The notes: generated from the sequence alone by a model not told the origin. A DNA stretch of 64,000 nucleotides from Roseomonas sp. KE2513 (GCF_016107305.1 NZ_RCVR01000010.1:62001-126000), one strand, 5' to 3'. Numbered from the stretch's first letter, positions 8,335 through 17,687 are shown. A program made the numbers and translations.

Positions 8335-10617
8335 ATGCAAGATCGAGTTGCGGAAGAGCGAGTGCGATGCTGGCGCTTCCTCGTGCTCGGCGCGATGGCC
8401 TCCGCCATCCTGCCGCCGCAAGCCCTGGCGCAGGACGGACGGTCACTCGGAGACCCGGCGGGCGCTTCAACCGTCCAGGTTCCGGAGGTGAATGTTCAGG
8501 CCGGGCTCGAGCGCGGCTACAGCCCTGTCGAGGGCTTCGTGGCAGGCGTCAGCGCCACCGGCACCAAGACCGACACGCCGCTGATAGAGACCCCGCAATC
8601 GATCTCCGTCATAACGGCGGACGAAATTGAGGCGCGCGAGGCGCGCACGGTGACGCAGGCCCTGCGCTACTCCGCGGGCGCCATCACCGACACGCGCGGG
8701 TCCACCGCCGTGCGGCTGGATGCGCTGACGATCCGCGGCTACTCCCCCGCCGCCTATCTGGACGGCCTGCGGACGGCAGGCGGCCGCGACGCGAACCCGA
8801 GCACCGACTTCTACCGCATCGAGCGGCTGGAGGTGCTGCGCGGCCCGGCCTCTGTGCTCTACGGCAGCTCGCCGCCGGGCGGGCTGTTCAACATCGTCAC
8901 CAAGCGGCCGGCCGACCAGCGGATCCGCGAGGTGCTGCTCGAGGCCGGCACGCGCGACCGGTACCGCGCGGCCTTCGACCTGAACGGGCGGCTCGACGAG
9001 AGCGGCCAGTGGCTTGGCCGCGTGATCGGCTCCTATTCCGAAGGCGACGGCGAGTTGGACCGCACGCGGGAGCGCCGCTACTACATCTCACCCTCGCTCA
9101 CCTGGCGCCCCGACGCCGACACCACCATTACGCTGCAGGGCCACTACCAGCGCGACCCGGAGTCCGGCTCCTACGGCAGCGTGCCGGCCTACGGCTCCGT
9201 CCTTCCCAATCCCAATGGCCGCATCCGCCAGCGCTTCTACGACGGCGATCCCAACCTCGAGAGATCCAACCGCGAGCACTATTACATCGGCTACCAGGCC
9301 GAGCACCGCGCGACGGAATGGCTGACCCTGCGGCAGAACTTCCGCTACCTGCACACGAAGGGCGAGTACCGCAGCGTCTACAACGCGGGCGTCACGCCTG
9401 ATTACCGCCAGATGGTGCGCTCAGTATTCGGCACGGACACGGACATCGACGTGTTCACGATCGACAACCAGGCCCAGGTGCGATTCCGCACGGGCCCGCT
9501 CGAACACCTCGCGCTCGGCGGCCTCGACTACTACCGGGTGCTGAGCGACGTCTATCAGGGCTCGGCACTCTCCACCACGGCACTCGGGCAGCGGCTGTCG
9601 CGTCAGGATCTGTTCAACCCGAACTACGACAACCAGCGCACCTTCTTCCCGCCCTTCAACAGCTACTCCAGCCAGCGCCAGAACCAGCTCGGCGTCTACC
9701 TGCAGGACCAGGTGAAGTTCGACCGGTTGACGCTCCTGTTCGGCGGACGGCTGGACTGGTCCGACACCTCCACCGAGAACAGCAACCTGACCACGCAGAC
9801 GGTCTCCTCCCGCTCGCGCTCCACCGCCCACGCCTTCACCGGGCGCGCGGGCGCGGTGTACCGCTTCGACAACGGGATCGCCCCCTACGCCAGCTACAGC
9901 GAGAGCTTCGAGCCGCAGGCGGGCGTGGACCGGTTGGGCAGCCCCTTCGAGCCGACGACGGGGCGGCAGTACGAGGTGGGCCTGCGCTACCAGCCGCCGG
10001 GCGCCAACCTGCTGCTGAGCGTGGCGGCCTTCGACCTGCGGCGCCAGAACGTACTGACGACCGATCCCGTGGCACCCAGCTTCAGCGTGCAGCAGGGCGA
10101 GACCTCCTCCCGCGGGATCGAGTTCGAGGCGAAGGCCAGCCTGATGCAGGGGCTGAACCTGACGGCGGCCTATGCCTACCAGGACGTGGAGTTCAGCAAG
10201 ACGCGGAACACCACCGTCGTTGATCTCGGCTTCTTCCCGACGCGCACAGGCGGAACGGTGGCCCTGCAGGGCAAGACCCCCTGGGGCGTTCCGCGGCATT
10301 CAGGTTCCGCCTGGCTGGACTACACCTTCCAGGACGGCACGCCGGCGGCCGGGCTGGGCGTGGCCGGCGGCGTGCGCTACCTCGGTTCCTCGTTCGGCGA
10401 CGACGCGAACAGCTTCAAGGTCGACGCCGCGACGCTGTTCGACGCCTCGATCCGCTACGACCTGGGCCGGCTGGGCCAGAGCTTCCAGGGCGCGACCGCC
10501 TCGCTGAACATCACCAATGTGGCGGACACGCGCTACGTCAGCAGCTGTTTCGCCTACTCCACCTGCTGGTACGGCACGGGCCGCACGGTGCTGGGCACCC
10601 TGCGCTACCGCTTCTGA
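8335..10617 (+). CDS. TonB-dependent siderophore receptor
   Basis: A 760-residue outer-membrane receptor for ferric siderophores. The N-terminus has a signal peptide (FLVLGAMASAILPPQALAQ). The plug shows TDTPLIETPQSISVITADEI, VTQALRYSAG and ERLEVLRGPASVLYG. The rest is a 22-strand barrel rich in aromatic and Gly residues and ends in LGTLRYRF, with the terminal Phe used by the BAM machinery. There is no obvious N-terminal STN signalling domain, so it probably does not signal to a FecIR-type sigma factor. It begins the four-gene unit with DUF3649, PepSY and DUF3325 proteins and has a Fur-like site 28 bases upstream. The Shine-Dalgarno (GGGGTAG) is weak. Confidence 0.95.
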   Translation: MQDRVAEERVRCWRFLVLGAMASAILPPQALAQDGRSLGDPAGASTVQVPEVNVQAGLERGYSPVEGFVAGVSATGTKTDTPLIETPQSISVITADEIEAREARTVTQALRYSAGAITDTRGSTAVRLDALTIRGYSPAAYLDGLRTAGGRDANPSTDFYRIERLEVLRGPASVLYGSSPPGGLFNIVTKRPADQRIREVLLEAGTRDRYRAAFDLNGRLDESGQWLGRVIGSYSEGDGELDRTRERRYYISPSLTWRPDADTTITLQGHYQRDPESGSYGSVPAYGSVLPNPNGRIRQRFYDGDPNLERSNREHYYIGYQAEHRATEWLTLRQNFRYLHTKGEYRSVYNAGVTPDYRQMVRSVFGTDTDIDVFTIDNQAQVRFRTGPLEHLALGGLDYYRVLSDVYQGSALSTTALGQRLSRQDLFNPNYDNQRTFFPPFNSYSSQRQNQLGVYLQDQVKFDRLTLLFGGRLDWSDTSTENSNLTTQTVSSRSRSTAHAFTGRAGAVYRFDNGIAPYASYSESFEPQAGVDRLGSPFEPTTGRQYEVGLRYQPPGANLLLSVAAFDLRRQNVLTTDPVAPSFSVQQGETSSRGIEFEAKASLMQGLNLTAAYAYQDVEFSKTRNTTVVDLGFFPTRTGGTVALQGKTPWGVPRHSGSAWLDYTFQDGTPAAGLGVAGGVRYLGSSFGDDANSFKVDAATLFDASIRYDLGRLGQSFQGATASLNITNVADTRYVSSCFAYSTCWYGTGRTVLGTLRYRF

Positions 10618-10618
10618 G

Positions 10619-10963
10619 ATGGCGCGGATCGGCCCCTCCTTCCGGAGCGTCGCGTCGCTCCGGGTCCGGCTTCCACCCGACACGGAACGGCGTCGGCTGG
10701 GGGGGTTGCTGCTGCGCTCCCTCGCCGGAATCGGCGGCGGCTACGCGCTGGCCGCGCTCGCGACGGTCGTGCTGTCGCTCTCCCTGCCGCTGGCACGGTC
10801 CGAGGCGGTGCTCGCCGCCACGATGGCGAGCTTCGCCGTTCACGCCGCGGCCATCATCTGGGCCTTCGCGGCGCGCAGCGCCCTGAGGGCCGTCACCGGT
10901 CTGGTCACGGGGGCGGCGTTGCTCACCCTCATCCACCTCGTCGTGCAAGGTCAGCTTCCATGA
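10619..10963 (+). CDS. DUF3649-type inner-membrane protein of the iron-uptake operon
   Basis: A 114-residue protein with about three transmembrane helices (YALAALATVVLSLSLPLA, MASFAVHAAAIIWAFAA, VTGLVTGAALLTLIHLVV). The start is the ATG one base after the receptor stop. Size, topology and position between a TonB receptor and a PepSY membrane protein match the DUF3649 component of iron-uptake operons. It overlaps the next gene by 4 bases, so the two are translationally coupled. Biochemical role is unknown; it may work with the PepSY protein in periplasmic iron release or import. Confidence 0.8.
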   Translation: MARIGPSFRSVASLRVRLPPDTERRRLGGLLLRSLAGIGGGYALAALATVVLSLSLPLARSEAVLAATMASFAVHAAAIIWAFAARSALRAVTGLVTGAALLTLIHLVVQGQLP

Positions 10964-12537
10964 AGGAAGGCTTCCGCCAGTCCATGGCGTGGCTCCACCG
11001 CTGGGCGGGCTTGCTTGTCGGCTGGGTGCTCTTCGCCGTGTTCCTCACGGGCACGGCGGCCTATCTGCGGCCGGAGATCTCCTATTGGATGCGGCCGGAG
11101 CTTGCGCTCTCCCGCCCAGGACCTGCGGACGCGGAGGTGGCGGTACGGGCCATGCAGGCGATGGCACCAAACTCGCCCAGCTGGTTCATCAACCTCCCCG
11201 ACGAGCGGGACACAACGCTTCGCGTGTTCTGGCGCGAGCCCGGCGCGCGCGGCCGCGGCTTCCGCGAGGCGGTGCTGGACCCCGCCACGGGCCGCACGGT
11301 GGAAGCGCGCGAGACGCTGGGCGGGGAGTTCTTCTATCGCTTCCACTTCCAACTGCACTACGTGGGCGTGCTCTGGGGCCGCTGGATCGTCAGCATCTGC
11401 GCGATGTTCATGCTGGTGGCGATCGTCAGCGGCATCATCACGCACCGGCGCATCTTTGCCGACTTCTTCACCTTCCGGCCCGGTAAGGGCCAGCGCTCAT
11501 GGCTGGACGGGCACAACATCTGCGCCGTGCTCGCGCTGCCCTACCACCTGATGATCACCTACACCGGCCTGGTGCTGTTCATGCTCATGGTCATGCCCTG
11601 GGGGATCGACCGCGCCTATCCCGGCGGGCGCGCGGCCTTCAACGCGGAAGCGTTCGGCAGCGCGCCGCCGCGCCCGCGGGCCGGCAACGCCGCCCCGTTG
11701 TCGCCCGTCCTGCCCCTCGTGCAGGAAGCGGAGCGGCGTTGGGGCGGCGGGCGGGTAGGCCGCATCGTCGTGGCCAACCCGGGCGACGCGAACGCCACCA
11801 TCCAGCTCGTGCGCGCGGATTCCGAGCGCATCTCCTACAACCCGCAGAGCCTGACCTTCGATGGGCCGACCGGCGCGCTGATCCAGGACAGCGGAGAGGG
11901 GCACCCCGTCGCCGAGGTGCGGGGCTGGATGTACGGCCTGCACATCGGGCGCTTCGCCGGGCCGCTGCTGCGCGCGCTCTTCATCCTCTCCGGCCTGGCG
12001 GGCACGGCGATGGTCGCGACCGGCTGCGTCCTCTGGGCCACGAAAACGCGGCAGCAGGCCGCCCGGCAGGGGCGGGTGGGCTTCGGCACGCATTTGTTGG
12101 AGCACCTGAACGTGGCGACCATCGCCGGCTTGCCTCTGGCGATGGCGGCCTTCTTCTGGGCCAACCGGCTGCTCCCGGCAGGCATGCCGCAGCGCGCTGA
12201 TTGGGAGGTGCACGTCTTCTTCGCCACCTGGGGCCTCTGCCTGATCCATCCCCTGTTTCGCCGGGGGCGCCAGGCATGGATCGAGCAGTTCGCGATCGGC
12301 GCCCTCGCCTTCGCGCTGCTTCCGCTGCTGAACGTCCTCGTCACACAGCGCCACCTCCTCGCGACGCTGTCGGAAGGCGACCACGTGCGAGCCGGCTTCG
12401 ACCTGGGGCTACTCGGCTGCGCGCTTATGCTCGGCGCGCTGGCGTGGAAGGTCGCGCGGCACAGGCCGGCGCCGGCGTCCAGCCGCGTCCCCTCATCAAT
12501 CCCAAGGCCGGGCCGATCGGTGGAGGCGGCCCGATGA
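10960..12537 (+). CDS. PepSY-associated transmembrane protein (iron uptake, PiuB-like)
   Basis: A 525-residue inner-membrane protein of the PepSY_TM family. The first helix reads LHRWAGLLVGWVLFAVFLTG, followed by a periplasmic PepSY-containing region and helices near HYVGVLWGRWIVSICAMFMLVAIVSGIITH (two pieces separated by the WGRW loop) and three or four more at the C-terminus. Conserved His residues at helix ends (LHRW, FHFQLHY, ITHRR, DGHN) resemble haem- or iron-handling members that reduce ferric siderophores at the membrane. Overlaps of 4 bases at both ends couple it to DUF3649 and DUF3325 genes, a standard order for this cassette. Confidence 0.88.
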   Translation: MKEGFRQSMAWLHRWAGLLVGWVLFAVFLTGTAAYLRPEISYWMRPELALSRPGPADAEVAVRAMQAMAPNSPSWFINLPDERDTTLRVFWREPGARGRGFREAVLDPATGRTVEARETLGGEFFYRFHFQLHYVGVLWGRWIVSICAMFMLVAIVSGIITHRRIFADFFTFRPGKGQRSWLDGHNICAVLALPYHLMITYTGLVLFMLMVMPWGIDRAYPGGRAAFNAEAFGSAPPRPRAGNAAPLSPVLPLVQEAERRWGGGRVGRIVVANPGDANATIQLVRADSERISYNPQSLTFDGPTGALIQDSGEGHPVAEVRGWMYGLHIGRFAGPLLRALFILSGLAGTAMVATGCVLWATKTRQQAARQGRVGFGTHLLEHLNVATIAGLPLAMAAFFWANRLLPAGMPQRADWEVHVFFATWGLCLIHPLFRRGRQAWIEQFAIGALAFALLPLLNVLVTQRHLLATLSEGDHVRAGFDLGLLGCALMLGALAWKVARHRPAPASSRVPSSIPRPGRSVEAAR

Positions 12538-12866
12538 TCGGCTTCGGCGCCTCGCTCGCCTATGCCGGCTTCGTCGCGATGTGCCTCGCCATGGAGCGGC
12601 ATCACGAACAAGTTTTCCGAACGCGCGCCGTTCCACCCCGACGGCGGCGCCTCCTCAGTGTCCTGGGATGGCTGCTCCTGGTGGCATCAGTGCTGGCGAT
12701 GGTGTCGGCCAGCGGCTGGGGTCTCGGCCTGGTTCTCTGGGCGGGCATCCTGACCGCCACGGCCATCCCGCTCTCCATCCTGCTCACCTACGCGCCCCGC
12801 ATGGCCCTGATGCTGGCAGCCGCGCCCCTGCCCGCTGGGCTCGCGTTGCTCCTGTCGGTCCCCTGA
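12534..12866 (+). CDS. DUF3325 family inner-membrane protein
   Basis: A 110-residue, three-helix membrane protein (FGASLAYAGFVAMCLAMERH, then VLGWLLLVASVLAMVSA and ALMLAAAPLPAGLALLLS). The N-terminal helix ending in MERHHEQVF is the family hallmark. ATG overlaps the stop of the PepSY gene by 4 bases, so it is the last gene of the siderophore operon. Members occur almost only in such operons; the function is unknown. Confidence 0.82.
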   Translation: MIGFGASLAYAGFVAMCLAMERHHEQVFRTRAVPPRRRRLLSVLGWLLLVASVLAMVSASGWGLGLVLWAGILTATAIPLSILLTYAPRMALMLAAAPLPAGLALLLSVP

Positions 12867-13178
12867 ACGGCCGGCACAGTGGCCCCGCGTTCACGCCGCG
12901 CCTGTCCCGGCTGGGGCGGAGGAGAACCCACCCGTGACTGAAGGAGCAACGGCCGGGGCGCGAGACCGGCTTGCCCCGGCCGGTCCGCACAGGCCCCGCC
13001 GTCTTGCGCTATGCTTCGCTGCCCTCACCTGCCTCCCAAGGCTTGCCCGAAGGTGCTACTGAGCGAAACGAACACGCAGCGAGAGAGCGTTGGCTGACAA
13101 GGTGGGGCACATCGGCCCAATGGAACCTATCCGTGAGCGGCAGGGCCGCAGCGCCAGCGGGCGCCGCTCGGCTCGTCC
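12867..13178. other. 312-base intergenic region, no gene seen
   Basis: It separates the iron-uptake operon from the HWE kinase on the same strand. No tRNA-like or coding signal is visible, and no strong terminator was recognised after the DUF3325 gene. Confidence 0.35.
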
Positions 13179-15230
13179 GTGAGGCTTCCCCTTCCCGCCC
13201 CCCGCGCGCAGGGACCGGCCGATTCAGGACCGAGCCCCGCCTTCCTTGCCGGCGGCGGCGAAGCCGGCGCCCTGATGCGAGCCCATGACTGGTCCACCTC
13301 GTCACTCGGCGACCCATCCGCCTGGCCGCAATCGCTGCGATCGGTTGTCGGCCTGCTGCTCGGCTCCAAGTTCCCGATGTTCGTCGCCTGGGGCGAGGAG
13401 CTGGGCTTCCTCTACAACGATGCCTATGCCGAGATCCTCGGTGCGAAGCACCCGCGCGCCCTCGGCGCTCGTTTCCACGACATCTGGGCTGAGATCTGGC
13501 CCGACATCTCCCCGCTGATCGACGCGGCCATGGCCGGGGAGGCGACCTATCGTCAGGACCTGCCGCTCCTGATGAACCGCAAGGGCTTCGACGAGCAGAC
13601 CTGGTTCACCTTCTCCTACTCCCCCGTGCGGGACGAGGGCGGCCGCGTCGCCGGCATGTTCTGCGCCGTGGCTGAGACGACCGCCCGGGTGCAGATGGAG
13701 AGGAAGCAGGCCTTCCTCGTTCGGCTCGGCGACTCCCTCCGGGGCCTCGAAGGCCCGCACGTGCTCCCGACAAAAGCGGCGGAACTGCTCGGGGCGGAAC
13801 TCGGCGCCGATCGCGCGGGCTACGGCATCGTCGATGCGTCCGGCGAGGCGGTTTCGGTCGAGCGCGACTGGACGGGCGGTGACGTGCCGTCCCTCGCGGG
13901 GGAAGCCCGCCTCCTCGACGCCTTCGGTCCAGCCGTCATCGCCGAGTTGCGTGCCGGCCGCGCGCTGGTGGTGGAGGACTGCCAGACGGACCCGCGCACC
14001 GCCGACCCGGCCTATCTGCCGACATGGCGGGGCATCGAGACCCGCGCCTTGGTCGTCGCCCCCCTCGTCCCGTTCGGGCGGCTGGCGGCCATCCTCTACG
14101 TCCACAGCCGGCACCCGCGCCGCTGGACGGGTGCCGAGGTGGAACTTGTGGAGGAGGCCGCCGGGCGCACCTGGGACGCGGTCCAGCGGGCCTGGGCGCA
14201 GGCGGAGCTGCGCGAGAGCGAGGGGCGGCTGCAGCTGGCCCTCGACGCCTCGGGGATGGTCGGCCTGTACGACTGGCTCGTCCCTGAAGACCGCCTCTTC
14301 GCCGACGCGCGCTTCGCCCGGCTCTTCGGAGTGGAGCCGGAGCGGGCCGCGGCCGGCGCGCCGCTCGCGGACTTCACGCGCGTGATCCACCCGGAGGACG
14401 GACCGCGGGTCGAGGCCGCGATGAACCGCACGGTGGCGACCGGAGAGCCCTACGAGGCGGAGTATCGCCTCATCCAGGCCGATGGCGAGGTCCGCTGGGT
14501 CGCCGCGCGCGGCCGCTGCCTCTACGGCCCCGACGGGGCGCCTATCCGTTTCTCGGGAACCGTGGTGGACATCACGAAGCGCAAGCAGGCTGAGGAGCGG
14601 CAGGCGCTCCTGTCGCGCGAGGTGGACCACCGGGCCAAGAACGCCCTCTCGGTCGTGCAGGCCGCCCTGCGGCTGACGCGCGCGCCCGACCTGCCCGCCT
14701 ATATTCGCGAGATCGAGGGACGAGTGGCCGCCCTGGCACGGGCGCAGACCCTGCTGGCCGAGGAGCACTGGGCCGGCGCGGACCTGCTGACGCTCGTGCG
14801 CGGCGAGCTGGACGGGTTCCTCGGTCGCGACGACGGGCGCTCACAGGTCACGGTGGAAGGTCCCACCGTCGCGCTTCCGGCCGGGGCGGCCCAGCCTTTC
14901 GCGATGGCGATCCACGAACTCGCCACGAACGCGGTTAAGTACGGCGCCCTCTCGACCCCTGCGGGCCGTGTGGCAGTCACCTGGAGAGTGGAGGGCAGCC
15001 CGCCCGGGCGGCTGCGCCTGTGCTGGGCGGAGGCGGGCGGGCCGCCGGTCGAGCGGCCGCCGGAGCGGCGGGGCTTCGGGACGCGGGTGCTGGACGGGAC
15101 GGTGCGGGCGCAGCTCGGCGGGACGCTGTCGCTCGGCTGGGAGCCTTCGGGTCTGGTCTGCGAGGTGGACGTGCCGCTCAAACCGGGGCCGGCACCTGAT
15201 GACCACTGGAACGAAGGCGGTGGCGGCTAA
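13179..15230 (+). CDS. Soluble HWE-family sensor histidine kinase (PAS-GAF-PAS)
   Basis: A 683-residue cytosolic kinase starting from GTG. The order is an N-terminal PAS-like region (KFPMFVAWGEELGFLYNDAY), a GAF domain (about residues 180-340, with DRAGYGIVDASGEAVSVERD), a PAS_3 domain with PAC motif (VTWDG-like EYRLIQADGEVRWVAARGR) and an HWE kinase core. The phospho-accepting His is about residue 484 in SREVDHRAKNALSVV, the form typical of HWE/HisKA_2 kinases. The ATPase shows AIHELATNAVKYGAL. HWE kinases often feed the general stress response (PhyR/EcfG) in alphaproteobacteria, but no such gene is adjacent. No membrane helix is seen, so the signal is probably cytosolic (light, redox or ligand). 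Confidence 0.9.
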   Translation: MRLPLPAPRAQGPADSGPSPAFLAGGGEAGALMRAHDWSTSSLGDPSAWPQSLRSVVGLLLGSKFPMFVAWGEELGFLYNDAYAEILGAKHPRALGARFHDIWAEIWPDISPLIDAAMAGEATYRQDLPLLMNRKGFDEQTWFTFSYSPVRDEGGRVAGMFCAVAETTARVQMERKQAFLVRLGDSLRGLEGPHVLPTKAAELLGAELGADRAGYGIVDASGEAVSVERDWTGGDVPSLAGEARLLDAFGPAVIAELRAGRALVVEDCQTDPRTADPAYLPTWRGIETRALVVAPLVPFGRLAAILYVHSRHPRRWTGAEVELVEEAAGRTWDAVQRAWAQAELRESEGRLQLALDASGMVGLYDWLVPEDRLFADARFARLFGVEPERAAAGAPLADFTRVIHPEDGPRVEAAMNRTVATGEPYEAEYRLIQADGEVRWVAARGRCLYGPDGAPIRFSGTVVDITKRKQAEERQALLSREVDHRAKNALSVVQAALRLTRAPDLPAYIREIEGRVAALARAQTLLAEEHWAGADLLTLVRGELDGFLGRDDGRSQVTVEGPTVALPAGAAQPFAMAIHELATNAVKYGALSTPAGRVAVTWRVEGSPPGRLRLCWAEAGGPPVERPPERRGFGTRVLDGTVRAQLGGTLSLGWEPSGLVCEVDVPLKPGPAPDDHWNEGGGG

Positions 15231-15429
15231 GCCCAGGCCTCCGGCCCATCGGGAAGCGAGGAGACCAGAAGTCGGCGCCACCCTGGCGAAGGGAAGCGTC
15301 GCACAGGTTTCTGATTGTCCCGATGAACGCCTGCACGCCCCAAGCCTTAGCAGCGCGGTCACCGCTCCACCGACGAGCACGGGTCGGTCCAGTCTCAGCC
15401 GACTGAGCCGCTGACGGGCGGCGCCAAGC

Positions 15430-15678
15430 TCACTCGGGCCGTTCCCTCCGCGAATACGCGCCCGCACCGCCGCCGTTCCCGGTATTGAACGCCTCCCCGG
15501 CAGCATACAGAGCAGTTTCGTGCAGCCTGCTTAAGGACGCGAAGCGGGCCTGCATCTCCTCACACGACACGCCGGCCGACACGTTCAGCAGGCTCTGGTA
15601 CTCGGCCGTCTCATCCGCAGTCAGGCCAAGCATGACCCGCCGTCCCTGAGCGTCCGTGGTCCAGCCAAGATCGTTCAT
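15430..15678 (-). CDS. Small soluble protein, unknown function
   Basis: An 82-residue protein (NDLGWTTDAQGRRVMLGL...) with AGGAGG immediately upstream of its ATG. The middle (ADETAEYQSLLNVSAGVSCE) and helix (RFASLSRLHETALYAAGEAF) have natural composition, while the tail is Gly-rich. I do not recognise a family. It lies on the minus strand with two other small exported or outer-membrane proteins but leaves an intergenic gap, so co-transcription is uncertain. Confidence 0.6.
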   Translation of the reverse strand: MNDLGWTTDAQGRRVMLGLTADETAEYQSLLNVSAGVSCEEMQARFASLSRLHETALYAAGEAFNTGNGGGAGAYSRRERPE

Positions 15679-15746
15679 TTCCTCCTCTTCCTCAGCCGAG
15701 CGCCTGTCCCTCGCACCATCCAGCCTCGTGATGCCGCTGCCTCACG

Positions 15747-15965
15747 TCATCCCGGAAGCCGCCCACCATTCGCCACACAGGCCTCGATGAGCCGCTGCCG
15801 CTCATTCCGGCTCCGGGAAAGGGAGCCGGGCGGGTACTTCCGATCCACCTCCTGTCGGCACTGGGCCTCGAGGGTCGAGGGCGGCGGCCGCTCCTGAGCC
15901 GAAGCGCTGCCACATAGGGCCGCGACGGCCAGCCAGGATGCACTGACGCTGCACAGCCGCTTCAT
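15747..15965 (-). CDS. Small exported protein, unknown function
   Basis: A 72-residue protein. The start at 15965 gives a clean signal peptide (SVSASWLAVAALCGSASA, cut before QERPP) and has AGGAG seven bases upstream, so the longer in-frame start is rejected. The mature peptide is about 49 residues, charged, with two Cys (AQCRQEVD and EACVANGG) that could form a disulfide in the periplasm. It is reminiscent of small Cys-pair secreted proteins of unknown role. Confidence 0.7.
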   Translation of the reverse strand: MKRLCSVSASWLAVAALCGSASAQERPPPSTLEAQCRQEVDRKYPPGSLSRSRNERQRLIEACVANGGRLPG

Positions 15966-16029
15966 GCCATCTCCTCTCTGCGCAACCGCACCCCCTGATC
16001 TTCGGGATGAACTTGCCCCGCCTGCTATC

Positions 16030-16809
16030 TCAGAGGTCAACCTCGAGACTGAACAGGGCGCGATACTTGGGAGAATCCCTGCCGATGCCAGCACCTCCCC
16101 CGAAGCCGGCCGTCACCCGCTCGCTCAGCCGGTGCCGGACGCCAACTTCGACGATATTCGCATCGCGCTCCCCGAATTCCTGGCGTTCGCGCACGTAGTC
16201 CACGATCAGCGCCGTGTCGCGACCGAGAAGTTGACTATAGCCTGCGACCACCCGGTACTGGTTGTGCCTCTCCTGGACGGAGGGGGCAAAGCGCGTGATC
16301 CAGGCCGCATTCAGGTGCAGACGCTTGTTGCCGGCCGGGTCGATGGTCCGCGTCGCAACCCCCGTCAGCTGCAGCTGGGTGGCCCTGTCCCCGGGCCCGA
16401 GGGGCGTGCTGGCATCGATGCCGACGGCGAAGGCGGGGAGCCAGCGCGTCTCCCGATTGAAGTTGTACAGCGCACCCGCGCTCACCTGCCCCTGATTGGC
16501 ACGATCGCCTGAGCCGACGATGTAGGGGACACTGACGTTGAGGAGCAGACCATCGACAGGGCTGGCCTGAAATTGCGGGAAGATCTGCAGATCGTCGTGG
16601 CCACGGCGCCGATCGAAGCGGAGTCCGGCTTGCAGCTCGCCTTCCTTTGGCTTGCCCGTGAAGGCGTCCTCCAGTGTCGTCGGTAGGAAGACGTCGAGGT
16701 CATCGACGTCACCTGCCTGGGCCGTGCTCGCAGCGGCAAGGAGTCCGAAGCCCAGCAAGAGAGAAAGGCGGCCGATGCTCCAGTACCGACTGTCCTGACC
16801 AGTGCTCAT
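16030..16809 (-). CDS. Predicted outer-membrane beta-barrel protein
   Basis: A 259-residue exported protein from the ATG at 16809 (AGGAA upstream). The signal peptide is LSLLLGFGLLAAASTAQA. The rest alternates amphipathic strands with Gly/Asn turns (GELQAGLRFDRRR, NVSVPYIVGSGD, SAGALYNFNRETRWLP, VEVGVRHRLSERVTAGFGGG) and ends in FSLEVDL, a hydrophobic C-terminus usual for outer-membrane barrels. It looks like the broad family of transporter-like barrels annotated as phenol-degradation MetA or hypothetical. Ligand unknown. Confidence 0.7.
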   Translation of the reverse strand: MSTGQDSRYWSIGRLSLLLGFGLLAAASTAQAGDVDDLDVFLPTTLEDAFTGKPKEGELQAGLRFDRRRGHDDLQIFPQFQASPVDGLLLNVSVPYIVGSGDRANQGQVSAGALYNFNRETRWLPAFAVGIDASTPLGPGDRATQLQLTGVATRTIDPAGNKRLHLNAAWITRFAPSVQERHNQYRVVAGYSQLLGRDTALIVDYVRERQEFGERDANIVEVGVRHRLSERVTAGFGGGAGIGRDSPKYRALFSLEVDL

Positions 16810-17045
16810 CCGCTTCCTACTCTGCACGCTTCCGCAGCCGCTCACCGGCGTCTCTGCCGCCCCCCTGATTGTTCTGAGGGGGGGGGGTCAGACCACCTAC
16901 CGCAGCATACGCTACCTGCGGAGTAGGGGAGCATCGAGGCGATCGTCTAGCCTGCGATCGTCTCAACATCTTCGCTGAGTAGTGTGAGGGTGATTGTGGG
17001 GTGCGGGAGTTGGACCGCGCATAAACCCAGCAATTCAACGCCGGC

Positions 17046-17121
17046 TGGCGTCCCCAAGGGGATTCGAACCCCTGTTACCGCCGTGAGAGGGCGGTGTCCT
17101 AGGCCTCTAGACGATGGGGAC
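17046..17121 (-). tRNA. tRNA-Glu (anticodon CTC)
   Basis: The minus strand folds into a complete cloverleaf. The acceptor stem is GTCCCCA/TGGGGAC, the anticodon stem CCGCC/GGCGG with loop CTCTCAC giving anticodon CTC, and the T arm contains GGTTCGAATCC. After discriminator G the CCA end is encoded (17046-17048). The anticodon reads GAG codons for glutamate, a heavily used codon in this GC-rich genome. Confidence 0.95.
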
Positions 17122-17164
17122 GTGGCCTGCGGGAGCGGCCTTCTATCCGCGATCCCCGGAGGGA

Positions 17165-17356
17165 TCAACCCGGGTCCGGCATCTTCTCCGCATTTTTTCC
17201 ACGCCTTCCTCCGGCAGCCGGGTGCCGCCCCTCCCGACAGGCCTCCGAGCAGAAGCGGACGGCCTCCCAGTCCCGCGCCCATTTCCGGCGCCAAGTAAAG
17301 GGGCGCCCGCAGGCGGCGCAGTTCTTCTCCGGCAGGTTGGGCTTGTGGTGCGCCAC
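17165..17356 (-). CDS. DUF2256 zinc-ribbon-like protein
   Basis: A 63-residue protein of the DUF2256 family: [22 protein letters not shown], then CSEAC, giving CxxC...CxxxC for a small zinc-binding fold. It starts at a GTG with GAGGAC upstream, four bases after the stop of the DUF6476 gene, so the two are coupled. The Lys/Arg-rich tail is variable. Function is unknown; family members often sit next to cryptochrome/photolyase or housekeeping genes. Confidence 0.85.
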   Translation of the reverse strand: MAHHKPNLPEKNCAACGRPFTWRRKWARDWEAVRFCSEACREGRHPAAGGRRGKNAEKMPDPG

Positions 17357-17360
17357 GTCC

Positions 17361-17687
17361 TCACTCCCCTAGCCGGACCTCGCCCACTGCTTGCCCGCTG
17401 CGCGTATCGAGGATCACCACGCGGTCCCCGTCCGGCCGCTGCACCCAGACAGCAATGCGCCCCTCGCCCCCGGGCGCGATTCCGCCGATCCGGCTTCCCG
17501 CGGGCTGGCTGAGCGTCAGCCCCGCCGGAAGTGGCGTCCCCGCCGGCACGGCCACCACAGCCGGCGCCGAGGGCACGGCCTTGCTCGCGCGCTGAATGAC
17601 CAGCACAACCAGGGTGACGGTGCCGACGACGATCAGCACCCCCATGCCCACGACGAGAACCTTGAGCGCGCGCACAGACCCCTCCAC
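17361..17687 (-). CDS. DUF6476 family single-pass membrane protein
   Basis: A 108-residue protein from GTG 17687 ([18 protein letters not shown]), chosen because the family begins with a basic RALKVLV segment entering one transmembrane helix ([17 protein letters not shown]). The C-terminal soluble part contains [20 protein letters not shown] and [15 protein letters not shown], resembling a short beta-propeller blade. Its 5' end overlaps the divergently read pseudouridine synthase by about 44 bases, a compact head-to-head arrangement with promoters probably inside each other's coding region. Function unknown. Confidence 0.75.
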   Translation of the reverse strand: MEGSVRALKVLVVGMGVLIVVGTVTLVVLVIQRASKAVPSAPAVVAVPAGTPLPAGLTLSQPAGSRIGGIAPGGEGRIAVWVQRPDGDRVVILDTRSGQAVGEVRLGE

